Of a stretch of 14,502 nt of DNA, positions 6,014 to 13,037 are shown piece after piece; within the stretch, counting starts at the first letter, position 1, and each line of letters opens with the position of its first letter. A program made the translations under genes and the position numbers. The notes beneath the pieces were generated by a model that was not told the origin of the DNA, ran no database searches, and saw nothing but the letters and a program-made list of their open reading frames with translations. Source of the DNA: Aquificales bacterium (GTDB lineage Bacteria > Aquificota > Aquificia > Aquificales > QOAS01); the NCBI GenBank assembly GCA_027035985.1, contig JALVTI010000002.1:1-14502 (forward strand), read 5' to 3'.

Positions 6014-7171
6014 ATGTCCCACATAAGGCTCATTCACATAGCGGACCTCCACGCGGGGAAGACCAACGACCGCCGTCTCAACCGCAACGAGGATTTGAGA
6101 TATGCCTTAGACCAAATATTGGAATTTGCGAAGGAAAACCGCCCCCACTACGCCGTAGTTGCCGGCGATATCTTCGACAAAAAGGTTCCCGATGCTGAGA
6201 GCATATCCCTAATAACGGAATTCTTTATAAAGCTCTCCCAATCGGGGGTTAAGGTTGTGGCGATAGGCGGAAACCACGACAGCGCCCTCTTCTTACGCTC
6301 CCAAACCCATTGGGCGGAGCACTTCGACATAAAACTCTTCCCCTCGTTGGATAGGAAAAATTTCGTCTTACGCGACGGGGATATAGCCTTTGTCTGCATA
6401 CCCTTTGTGAGCGAGAGGGGTATAACCGACCTATCGGAGGGAAGCGACAAAGCGAAAATCCAATACGGGGAACTTATGAGAAAACTAATCCTCTACGGGT
6501 TGAAACAGGTTGAAGGCGTCCCCTACAAGGTGTTGGTCGGACACCTCTACTTCGCCGGTTCGAAGCTTGGAAACACCGAGGTGGAGGTCACCGTTACCGA
6601 CAGCTACGCCCTGTCGCAAAGCGCCCTCCCCCCCGAATTCGACTACGTCGCCCTGGGGCACGTCCACCGCTACCAGAGGTTGGAAGCCTCGCCGGCGGAA
6701 GCCTACTACACCGGGTCGCTCTACCAACTCGACTTTGGGGAGGCGGGGCAGGAGAAATTTTTCAACTACGTCGTATTGGAGGATAACCGCGCGAGGGTGG
6801 AGAGGGTAAAACTATCCCTCCTAAGGGAACTTAAAAAGGTCACCCTCAAAAGGGGGCAAAAGGTCTCCGACCTCGCGAAGGAACTAAATAAAAACACCTA
6901 CTATTGGGTCAATATAGAAGCCTCCACCCCGCAGGAGTTTCTGCTGAAAAAACAGGAGGTGGAGAGGGTTTTCGGCGACAACCTCCTAAGGGTCTACCCC
7001 TTGGGTCTCTCCAACAGGAGGAGGAAATTGTTTCAAGACCCCAAAAGGGACTTGGAAAAGCTTAAAAACCCCATTGAGATGTATAGGGAGTACCTCAAGT
7101 CCCTCGGCAGGGAGTGGAATGGGAAGGTAGAGGACCTCTTAAAGGAACTGATGGAGGAAATAACCACTTAG
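6014..7171 (+). CDS. sbcD: DNA double-strand break repair nuclease SbcD (Mre11 family)
   Basis: A 385-residue metallophosphoesterase. All phosphodiesterase motifs for the two Mn ions are present: DLHAG (Asp11, His13), GDIFD (Asp52), GNHDS (Asn87-His88), GHLY, and GHVHR. A capping domain with a Lys/Glu-rich helical C-terminus follows, as in Mre11/SbcD. With the SMC-like ATPase SbcC it opens hairpins and processes blocked DNA ends. The length is typical. SbcC, a gene of about 3 kb usually placed just downstream, is absent here; ndk follows instead. The start ATG lies after TTCG without a Shine-Dalgarno sequence. It is the most GC-rich gene sampled in the window (34 G/C in 60 bases at 6541-6600). 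Confidence 0.9.
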   Translation: MSHIRLIHIADLHAGKTNDRRLNRNEDLRYALDQILEFAKENRPHYAVVAGDIFDKKVPDAESISLITEFFIKLSQSGVKVVAIGGNHDSALFLRSQTHWAEHFDIKLFPSLDRKNFVLRDGDIAFVCIPFVSERGITDLSEGSDKAKIQYGELMRKLILYGLKQVEGVPYKVLVGHLYFAGSKLGNTEVEVTVTDSYALSQSALPPEFDYVALGHVHRYQRLEASPAEAYYTGSLYQLDFGEAGQEKFFNYVVLEDNRARVERVKLSLLRELKKVTLKRGQKVSDLAKELNKNTYYWVNIEASTPQEFLLKKQEVERVFGDNLLRVYPLGLSNRRRKLFQDPKRDLEKLKNPIEMYREYLKSLGREWNGKVEDLLKELMEEITT

Positions 7172-7183
7172 AGGTCTTCATGG

Positions 7184-7207
7184 GGAGAGGATAGTTTTCT
7201 CCTCTCT
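7184..7207. repeat. hairpin in the sbcD-ndk spacer
   Basis: GAGAGGA (7185-7191) pairs with TCCTCTC (7200-7206) around an 8-base loop, and one G-T wobble extends it. No T-run follows on either strand, so it is not a standard intrinsic terminator. It could be the end of the sbcD transcript or a structured ndk leader 19 bases before the ATG. Confidence 0.45.
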
Positions 7208-7225
7208 ACATACAATTAAATTGCC

Positions 7226-7654
7226 ATGGCGGTAGAAAGGACTTTGGTTATCGTTAAGCCGGACGCCTTCGAAAAGGGTGCTACCGGGAAGATAATAGAC
7301 CGTTTCCTCGAAGAGGGTCTAAAGCTCAAAGCCCTCAAGATGTTCAAGTTCACCAAAGAGCAGGCGGAAGGTTTCTACTACGTCCACAGGGAGAGACCTT
7401 TCTTCCAGGAGCTTGTCGAGTTTATGACCAGCGGACCCGTGGTCGCCATGGTTCTCGAGGGCGAGGACGCCATTAAGAGGGTTAGGGAAATCATAGGTCC
7501 CACCGACAGCGAGGAAGCCCGTAAGGTTGCCCCCACCTCCTTGAGGGCGCTCTTTGGAACCGACAAGGGTAAAAACGCCGTTCACGCTTCCGACAGCCCC
7601 GAAAGCGCCCAATACGAAATTTGCTACATCTTTTCCAGACTCGAGCAGTTCTAA
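7226..7654 (+). CDS. ndk: nucleoside diphosphate kinase
   Basis: A 142-residue enzyme of full family length that moves the gamma phosphate from ATP to nucleoside diphosphates through a phosphohistidine. Seen are RTLVIVKPDA (Lys11), the Kpn-loop region TSGPVVAMVLEG, GPTDSEEARKVAPTSLRALFG, and the active-site motif KNAVHASDS with catalytic His120. The C-terminus is slightly longer than the E. coli protein, ending in CYIFSRLEQF. The start ATG GCG is not preceded by a Shine-Dalgarno sequence. A strong intrinsic terminator follows, so ndk ends its own transcript. Identification is secure. Confidence 0.96.
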   Translation: MAVERTLVIVKPDAFEKGATGKIIDRFLEEGLKLKALKMFKFTKEQAEGFYYVHRERPFFQELVEFMTSGPVVAMVLEGEDAIKRVREIIGPTDSEEARKVAPTSLRALFGTDKGKNAVHASDSPESAQYEICYIFSRLEQF

Positions 7655-7666
7655 CTTTTAAATATC

Positions 7667-7696
7667 CCCCGCTCCGCGGGGCTATTTTTATTCTTT
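7667..7696 (+). terminator. rho-independent terminator after ndk
   Basis: CCCCGC (7667-7672), loop TCC, GCGGGG (7676-7681), then a T-rich tail to 7696 (11 T in 15 bases). It begins 12 bases after the ndk stop. Its tail runs directly into the pdxJ ATG at 7697, so the terminator tail and the pdxJ initiation region are the same bases. Confidence 0.75.
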
Positions 7697-8422
7697 ATGC
7701 GTCTCGGAGTTAACATCGACCACGTTGCAACGGTAAGAAACGCCCGCCGAACCTTCGAACCCGACCCCCTTTATGCCGCAATTATCGCCCAAATGGCGGG
7801 TGCGGACCAGATTACACTCCACGTAAGGGAGGATAGGAGACACGTAAACGAAAACGACCTGAGGAGGATAATTGAGAACGTCCACATTCCGGTAAACCTC
7901 GAAATGGCTCCCACCGAGGAGATGAGGGAGATAGCCCTCACCCACAGACCCAACAGGGTAACCCTGGTTCCCGAAAGAAGGGAAGAAATCACCACCGAAG
8001 GTGGGCTGGATGTAATTTCCCATAAAGGGTATTTGGAGGAGTTTATAAAACCCCTTAAGGATGCCGGTATAGAGGTTTCCCTATTTATAGACCCCAATAT
8101 AGGGCAAATTGAGGCTTCCGCCGATATAGGTGCCGATGCCATAGAGCTACATACGGGTCCCTACGCTGAGGCTTGGAACGCCTTCGAGTGGAAAAGGGTT
8201 GAAGAGGAACTTGCCAAACTCCGTCTGGCGGCAAGATTCGGCAGGAGTTTGGGGCTTAGGGTCTACGCAGGACACGGGCTTACCTATCACAACGTAAAGC
8301 CCATAACCCAAATAGAGGAGATTGAGGAGCTCAATATCGGTCACTCCATCGTGGCAAATGCCGTCTTATTGGGATTCGAGAGGGCGGTGAAAGAAATGTT
8401 AAGCATTATTAAGGGAAAATAG
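7697..8422 (+). CDS. pdxJ: pyridoxine 5'-phosphate synthase
   Basis: A 241-residue TIM-barrel enzyme that condenses 1-deoxy-D-xylulose 5-phosphate with 3-amino-2-oxopropyl phosphate to pyridoxine 5'-phosphate, the last step of the DXP-dependent vitamin B6 route. Diagnostic blocks are the N-terminal GVNIDHVATVRNAR, GADQITLHVREDRRH, NLEMAPTEEM, LVPERREEITTEGGL, and the late YAGHGLTYHN. Length is normal. The ATG lies 15 bases after a terminator stem with no room for a conventional Shine-Dalgarno site (TTCTTT precedes ATG). The gene's stop is 2 bases from the stop of the convergent SIMPL-like gene. Identification is secure. Confidence 0.95.
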   Translation: MRLGVNIDHVATVRNARRTFEPDPLYAAIIAQMAGADQITLHVREDRRHVNENDLRRIIENVHIPVNLEMAPTEEMREIALTHRPNRVTLVPERREEITTEGGLDVISHKGYLEEFIKPLKDAGIEVSLFIDPNIGQIEASADIGADAIELHTGPYAEAWNAFEWKRVEEELAKLRLAARFGRSLGLRVYAGHGLTYHNVKPITQIEEIEELNIGHSIVANAVLLGFERAVKEMLSIIKGK

Positions 8423-8424
8423 AG

Positions 8425-9084
8425 CTATTGACATTTAAATGTAACCTCTGCGGAGATTTTTATCTCTATTCCTTTTCCATTTGAGCTAAACAGTTTTTCT
8501 CCTTCAACGGGTATGGAATGCAAAATTTCCCTCTTAAAGGAAATGAAAGATATTGTGCAATTCTTGTTCAGGAGTTTCCCATATTCTTCCGCCATTTTTT
8601 GTGCCTCTTGAATGATTTTTTCCTTTAGGAGGAGCTCTATTTTGGTTTCCTCTTTGGGTGAAATGGTCGCTTTCACCGAGCTAATTGAATACTTGAAAGG
8701 ATAATTACCCTTCAGATTTTCCAAAAAATTTTTCAATTCCTTTATTTTGGATTTGTTCCGCAAAAAGAATTGAACAACAATCCTCCCTTTAAAAAGTTTC
8801 TCTCCATTTTGTTTAAAGGAAACAATTTCATAACCGATAACTTTATGGGGAATATCCAAGGCTTCTATTCCTTCCTTTACCGCCGAAAGGGTGTTTAAAA
8901 CATTCCATTTGTCCCTATCGGTGGCGGTTATAAATATTTCAACTTCCCATTGTTGGGGAATTGCGAGATATTTTGCCGATAAGTGGTCTTTTATATCCAA
9001 CCCCCAAGAGGGGTTGTTTAAAAAGCCGACCAGAGATAGTAAGAGAATTAACCCCTTTAGGGAATTTGAGAAAAACCTTTCCAC
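8425..9084 (-). CDS. exported SIMPL-domain (DUF541-like) protein
   Basis: A 219-residue protein. An N-terminal hydrophobic segment (about residues 9-28, LKGLILLLSLVGFLNNPSWG) looks like a signal peptide or anchor. The remainder follows the SIMPL/DUF541 layout: a first strand region, a GI..L.IP step, a GYEIV strand with KGRIVVQF, an ISSVKATISPKEETK segment where family members have a (I/V)-x-F-x(V/L)-S strand, a helix EKIIQEAQKMAEEYGKLL, and a final strand EIKISAEVTF. Family members are periplasmic or outer-membrane proteins of unclear function. The start is GTG at 9082-9084. It is the last gene of the minus-strand run and is AT-rich relative to the regulator gene before it. The assignment rests on pattern similarity. 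Confidence 0.6.
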   Translation of the reverse strand: MERFFSNSLKGLILLLSLVGFLNNPSWGLDIKDHLSAKYLAIPQQWEVEIFITATDRDKWNVLNTLSAVKEGIEALDIPHKVIGYEIVSFKQNGEKLFKGRIVVQFFLRNKSKIKELKNFLENLKGNYPFKYSISSVKATISPKEETKIELLLKEKIIQEAQKMAEEYGKLLNKNCTISFISFKREILHSIPVEGEKLFSSNGKGIEIKISAEVTFKCQ

Positions 9085-9151
9085 AAAAGGGAAATTTATA
9101 AAAATTCACCGAAGCGGGGAAAAGAAACAGAAATACCTTCCCTATTGTGCG

Positions 9152-9847
9152 TCAATATCCCGCCAACTCCTCGAGGTAGTCCAAATCCTTGAGAACTATC
9201 CTTCCCCTTTGGGCGTCGATAATACCCTCCTTTTTCCACTTGCTCATAATTCTTATGGCGGTTTCAACGGTTGTTCCGGTCATCTCGGCGATATCCTGAC
9301 GGGTTATGGGAGCCTCTATAACGAGGTATCCCTCCGGTGTTTCCTGACCTATCTTGTCACCCAACTCTATGAGCAGTTTTGCTATTCTCTCTTCGACCTT
9401 ACCGGAGGCTATGCTCTTTAGCACCTCGTAGGTTTCGAGCAGTTTTTCCGATAGGTCGCAGGTAATCATCAGTGCCAATTGCGGATATTTCATCGATAGG
9501 TTTATGAAATCCTGGTTGGACATGTAGAGCACCGTCGAGGGCAAAACCGCTTGGGCGGTATAGGTGTAGCGGGGCTTTCTACCGCCGAATTCAACCCATC
9601 CGAAGAGCTCTTTGGGAAAGACCAACCTAACGATTATGGTCTTCCCGTCGGGGGTCTCCTTTAGGAGCTTTACCAACCCGTCGACGAGAATGTATATTCC
9701 CGGCTCCGCCTCTTCCTCGAAAAAGAGATAATCGCCTTTATTGTAATGCTTTTCGTGGGAATATTTCGCTATCTCTTCCAAATCCTTATCGTTAAAGTTT
9801 TTAAAGAGTTCTAACTTTTTTAGGAATTCAACCTTATTTATAGCCAT
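9152..9847 (-). CDS. CRP/FNR-family transcriptional regulator
   Basis: A 231-residue cytoplasmic regulator. Residues about 14-125 form a cyclic-nucleotide-binding-like beta barrel (GDYLFFEEE, GIYILVDGLVKLLKE), about 128-150 the dimer helix, and about 175-228 a winged helix-turn-helix with ITRQDIAEMTGTTVETAIR. In the recognition helix Val194, Glu195 and Arg199 align with FNR Val208, Glu209 and Arg213; position 198 is Ile instead of FNR Ser212. CRP's Arg180 is absent, so an FNR-like TTGAT half-site is more likely than TGTGA. The N-terminal cysteine cluster of FNR is missing (one Cys, residue 130), and the CRP motif with the Arg-Ser pair that grips cAMP is not present, so the signal is unknown. 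It has the only strong Shine-Dalgarno site in the window. Confidence 0.88.
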   Translation of the reverse strand: MAINKVEFLKKLELFKNFNDKDLEEIAKYSHEKHYNKGDYLFFEEEAEPGIYILVDGLVKLLKETPDGKTIIVRLVFPKELFGWVEFGGRKPRYTYTAQAVLPSTVLYMSNQDFINLSMKYPQLALMITCDLSEKLLETYEVLKSIASGKVEERIAKLLIELGDKIGQETPEGYLVIEAPITRQDIAEMTGTTVETAIRIMSKWKKEGIIDAQRGRIVLKDLDYLEELAGY

Positions 9848-9853
9848 AACAAA

Positions 9854-9861
9854 CCTCCTTT
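9854..9861 (-). promoter_or_regulatory. strong Shine-Dalgarno site of the CRP/FNR gene
   Basis: Minus-strand AAAGGAGG sits 6 bases before the ATG at 9847. It is the only near-perfect anti-16S match before any start in this window, and it fixes the start codon of the regulator. Confidence 0.85.
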
Positions 9862-9921
9862 CTTTTTAATTTATGTTTAATCTCTGCAATTAGCTATTAA
9901 TAACCCTGCTTAATGACTTTT

Positions 9922-9980
9922 GGCTTTTGCAAGCCTCTTTGTAATTTTACTTCCATTTTATTTAAATTTACACTTGCAAA
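9922..9980. repeat. paired 5-N4-5 inverted repeats upstream of the CRP/FNR gene
   Basis: GGCTT-N4-AAGCC (9922-9935, perfect) and TTTAC-N4-GCAAA (9967-9980, 4 of 5 positions symmetrical) lie in the 159-base gap between panC and the regulator. Both have the 5-4-5 spacing of FNR-type boxes but not the TTGAT sequence. The first can also form a 5-bp RNA stem with a GCAA loop on the minus strand. The gap should also hold the regulator's promoter; I could not choose one confidently. Confidence 0.35.
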
Positions 9981-10006
9981 CTTTTTGCCGATATCCGTCA
10001 CGTTTG

Positions 10007-10855
10007 CTAAAGTTTAATTTCCCAATTGTCGATAAGCCTAGCCGAGGGGGTTCGGACGGCGACGAGAATCCTCTCCCCACCCCTAATCTCCTTTACCGGT
10101 TCGAGCGTTTCGGGGTCGACTATTGCCACATAATCGATTTGTTTTATTAAGGGAAACCCTTTTAGGAAGTTAACGATTTCCTCCCTCAACCTTTCGGTGT
10201 CGCGAACACCCTCTTTAACCAATTTTTGGGCTAACAGAAAACTTCTGTATATGGCGGTAGCCTGCTCCCGCTCTTCGGGCGAAAGGTATACGTTTCTGGA
10301 GCTCATGGCGAGCCCATCGCTTTCCCTCACGATGGGACAGCCGACTATCTCCACATCCATGTTTAGGTCTCCGACCATTTTTTTGATAACCTGAAGCTGT
10401 TGGTAATCTTTCTCCCCGAAATAGGCGCGGTCGGGCTGAACTATGTTTAGGAGTTTGGTTACAACGGTGCAAACACCCCTAAAGTGACCCGGTCTAAACT
10501 CACCCTCCCACCTTTTGGAGAGTTCGGTTTCCTCAACATAGGTGGAAAAACCCTTCGGATACATATCCCCTACTTCGGGGGCAAAAACTACGTCGACACC
10601 CTCCTTTTGGAGTAGTTTCAAATCCCTTTCCAAATCCCTCGGATAGCGGTCGTAATCCTCTCCCCTCCCGAACTGGGTGGGGTTTACGAATATGGAAACC
10701 ACCGTTATGTCGTTTTCCCTTTTGGAACACCTCACGAGGGAGAGATGCCCTTCGTGGAGGTAACCCATTGTGGGAACGAAACCTATAGTCTTTCCCTCCC
10801 TTTTGAGTTGCTTTATGTATTTTTGAACCTCCGAGGGTTTTCGGAACACTTTCAT
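10007..10855 (-). CDS. panC: pantothenate synthetase
   Basis: A 282-residue enzyme of normal length that joins D-pantoate and beta-alanine with ATP to give pantothenate (vitamin B5), the precursor of CoA and of the acyl carrier protein's arm. The nucleotidyltransferase signature PTMGYLHEGH (residues 28-37, with His34 and His37) binds ATP. SIFVNPTQFG, FRPGHFRGVCTVVTKL, the FGEKDYQQLQ block and the KMSKS-equivalent AMSSRN are all present. It lies in the minus-strand run, 59 bases after the permease and 159 bases before the CRP/FNR gene. The ATG has at best a weak AGG 6 bases upstream. No other pantothenate gene (panB, panD) is in the window. Identification is secure. Confidence 0.95.
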   Translation of the reverse strand: MKVFRKPSEVQKYIKQLKREGKTIGFVPTMGYLHEGHLSLVRCSKRENDITVVSIFVNPTQFGRGEDYDRYPRDLERDLKLLQKEGVDVVFAPEVGDMYPKGFSTYVEETELSKRWEGEFRPGHFRGVCTVVTKLLNIVQPDRAYFGEKDYQQLQVIKKMVGDLNMDVEIVGCPIVRESDGLAMSSRNVYLSPEEREQATAIYRSFLLAQKLVKEGVRDTERLREEIVNFLKGFPLIKQIDYVAIVDPETLEPVKEIRGGERILVAVRTPSARLIDNWEIKL

Positions 10856-10914
10856 AAGAACCTATTGTGGAAGAGAAGATTTAACGGTTTGTAAAAGGAA
10901 AGAAAAGGGGCGGG

Positions 10915-12138
10915 TTACTCTGCACTCCTTCCAAACACGGTGATGAAAGCCAACACCGGTATTAAGAGCAAAAATAGGAGGAAATAAGCCCACTTTCTCT
11001 TGTGAAGGGCGACGGCGGCGGCTATAACCGTTTGCAGGAGGTAGTAAAAGGCGAAAGCCTTGGAGGCGTAGGCGATAATACCGAAGATGTTTAAGCTCCA
11101 AATGAGGACTACGTCTATAAGGGAAAGGACTAGGTAGCCGGTTCTTGCCTTTATACGCCCCTCCATTTCCGTCTCTATCAATCCCCCCGACGCTATGGTG
11201 TCGGCTATCGCCGCGCCGAACTGACTTACAAGGGGACCCGTTTTTATAAGAAATCCCAGAACAACCGAAAGGGCACCGGCTAACATAATGATGGCGGTGG
11301 CGTCGAGCTTGCGACCCTGCAGGAGGTAAAAGAGGGGGGTTATTAGGAATATGAACGAAACGTAGATTAAGCCAGATACGATTTGGGCGAGCCTCATACT
11401 TTTAACCCGCTCCTGCGGGGTGTAGACCCCCCTTAGGTATTTGGAGGTCTCAAAACCCTGCACTATGAGGAGAATACCGGCGAGAATTTGGAGGGTTTCA
11501 AAGGTAACCGGTTTGCCCTCCCAGTTGACGTGATAGCCGTTTTTAATATCGTAAGCCGCAAGGGCGATGATGAAGGAGAAGATTATCGAAAGGTTTATCG
11601 CTACCGCATACTTTTCGAGAAATTCGAGGAACTTCAATCCCCTGAGCTTGCCGGTAATACCTATAAACAGCAGTATCGCGGAGGTGAGGAGGTTTTCCAA
11701 AAAGGGGTCGCGGTGGAAGAAACCGGAAAAGATAAACGCCGAAAGCAACCGCAGATAGAAGGCTACCGAAATCATGTAGGCGAAGGAGAGCACCAGGTTG
11801 GAAAACCTTTCTATTTCGAGGATAAACTTTCGGAATTCGGTCTCCTCCGAACTTTCGTAGATAATCGGCTCGGCGTGGAGGATGTTAAAACGTATAGCCG
11901 CCCCTATCAGATAGGCTAGAGTCACTATTCCCGCCATCGCCAGAGAGGCGAAATCCCCAACCGTGTAATAGAGGAGCGGCGCGCACACCAGATACCCGCT
12001 CCCTATAATGGAGGCAAGTGGCGTTACGGTTGCGCTCCAGAGTCTACTCCTCTCCAAACGGGGGTTTAAAAAGAAGGCGAAAAATATGAGGAAGGCTATT
12101 AGAGCTATCCAGTCGAATATCGTTAAGGAGACTCCCAT
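10915..12138 (-). CDS. multi-pass inner-membrane protein, APC-superfamily permease-like
   Basis: A 407-residue, strongly hydrophobic protein with about 11-12 membrane segments. Segment 2 includes SIIGSGYLVCAPLL, which resembles the broken first core helix GSGI of APC (LeuT-fold) amino-acid permeases. Segment 7 is followed by QGFETSKYLRG and a loop with ERVKSMRLAQ, recalling the GFE motif and following loop of that superfamily. This suggests a secondary transporter of an amino acid or similar solute, but the substrate cannot be named, and divergent APC-like proteins are often annotated hypothetical. It lies 36 bases after fabG and 59 bases before panC on the same strand, so cotranscription is likely. 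The ATG is preceded by AATTT with no Shine-Dalgarno site. Confidence 0.65.
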   Translation of the reverse strand: MGVSLTIFDWIALIAFLIFFAFFLNPRLERSRLWSATVTPLASIIGSGYLVCAPLLYYTVGDFASLAMAGIVTLAYLIGAAIRFNILHAEPIIYESSEETEFRKFILEIERFSNLVLSFAYMISVAFYLRLLSAFIFSGFFHRDPFLENLLTSAILLFIGITGKLRGLKFLEFLEKYAVAINLSIIFSFIIALAAYDIKNGYHVNWEGKPVTFETLQILAGILLIVQGFETSKYLRGVYTPQERVKSMRLAQIVSGLIYVSFIFLITPLFYLLQGRKLDATAIIMLAGALSVVLGFLIKTGPLVSQFGAAIADTIASGGLIETEMEGRIKARTGYLVLSLIDVVLIWSLNIFGIIAYASKAFAFYYLLQTVIAAAVALHKRKWAYFLLFLLLIPVLAFITVFGRSAE

Positions 12139-12174
12139 AAATTAAAAATTAGTTCTTTCTAACTTTTAGGGGTT

Positions 12175-12918
12175 TTAGTATATTCCACCGTTTACATGTA
12201 TGGTTTCTCCGGTTATGTAATCTGCCATAGGAGAAGCCAAAAATAGAACAACCCTTGCAACCTCTTTCGGTTTTCCAAACCTTCCGAGAGGTATCTGTTT
12301 CTTGTAGCTTTCCTTAATTTCATCTTTGAGGGTTTCGGTCATATCGGTTTCTATAAAACCGGGAGCGACGGCGTTTACCAAGATATTGCGGGGAGCAAGC
12401 TCTTTCGCAAGGGATTTCGTAAAGCCGATAAGACCCGCCTTGGTGGTTGCATAGTTTACCTGCCCGACGTTACCTGTAAAGCCTACAACGGAGGAAATGT
12501 TTATTATCCTTCCCCAGCGTTTTTTAGTCATGTGGCGGACTACCTGTTTGGTAACGAGAAAAGTCCCGGTGAGGTTTACATCCAAAACTTTCTGCCAATC
12601 TTCCGGTTTCATACGCAAAAATAGGGTGTCGCGGGTGATACCGGCGTTATTTACCAAAATATCAACTCCGCCGAAGGCGGCATTTATCTCTTTAAAGGCA
12701 TTTTCAACACTTTCGGGATTGGAAATATCCATTTCCACGCCGAGAGTTTTAACGCCATATTTTTCTGCAAGCTCCTTGGCAACTTCCTCCGCTCGCTCTT
12801 TAACCGTGCCGCTGACTATGACATTTGCTCCGTGCTTGGCAAACTCTTCAACTATAGCCCTACCTATACCTCTGGTAGAACCGGTAACTAAAACTGTTTT
12901 TCCGCTAAAGTCCAACAT
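12175..12918 (-). CDS. fabG: 3-oxoacyl-[acyl-carrier-protein] reductase
   Basis: A 247-residue classical short-chain dehydrogenase/reductase that reduces 3-oxoacyl-ACP with NADPH in fatty-acid elongation. Motifs are TGSTRGIG (12-19, cofactor binding), a DIS segment near residue 64, NNAG (90-93), the catalytic Ser142 in ISSVVG, and Tyr156-x3-Lys160 in NYATTK. PGFIETDMTETL and the C-terminal GETIHVNGGIY are typical of FabG rather than other SDRs. Length is exactly in the family range. The usual partners fabD, acpP and fabF are not adjacent; the gene lies between nrnA and a permease. The start ATG has no Shine-Dalgarno sequence. Other SDR substrates remain possible but less likely. Confidence 0.92.
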   Translation of the reverse strand: MLDFSGKTVLVTGSTRGIGRAIVEEFAKHGANVIVSGTVKERAEEVAKELAEKYGVKTLGVEMDISNPESVENAFKEINAAFGGVDILVNNAGITRDTLFLRMKPEDWQKVLDVNLTGTFLVTKQVVRHMTKKRWGRIINISSVVGFTGNVGQVNYATTKAGLIGFTKSLAKELAPRNILVNAVAPGFIETDMTETLKDEIKESYKKQIPLGRFGKPKEVARVVLFLASPMADYITGETIHVNGGIY

Positions 12919-12965
12919 AGAGTGGAATTATCTAACAAAAACTTTCCCATTTGAGGGTGCACACC

Positions 12966-12983
12966 ATACCTATCAAATACCTA
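12966..12983. repeat. tandem 7-bp direct repeat upstream of fabG
   Basis: ATACCTA occurs at 12966-12972 and again at 12977-12983, an 11-base period (about one helical turn), 48-65 bases before the fabG ATG. The arrangement suits a regulator that binds one face of DNA near the promoter. A short palindrome, GGTG-CA-CACC, lies next to it at 12956-12965. No regulator is identified. Confidence 0.35.
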
Positions 12984-12990
12984 AAAAGGG

Positions 12991-13020
12991 AAAGAAAAAA
13001 ATAATTTCCGAACAAAGGAA
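12991..13020 (-). terminator. weak intrinsic terminator after nrnA
   Basis: On the minus strand TTCC (13017-13020), a 7-base loop and GGAA (13006-13009) are followed by ATTA and a run of seven T, then C and TTT. The stem is only 4 bp, so efficiency is doubtful and some nrnA-fabG readthrough is likely. Confidence 0.35.
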
Positions 13021-13037
13021 TGTTTTAAAGAAATCCT

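Noticed and set aside
8891..9421. Plus-strand frame of 176 codons
   Set aside because: It runs antisense to the SIMPL-like and CRP/FNR genes, both well supported on the minus strand, and has no family signature.
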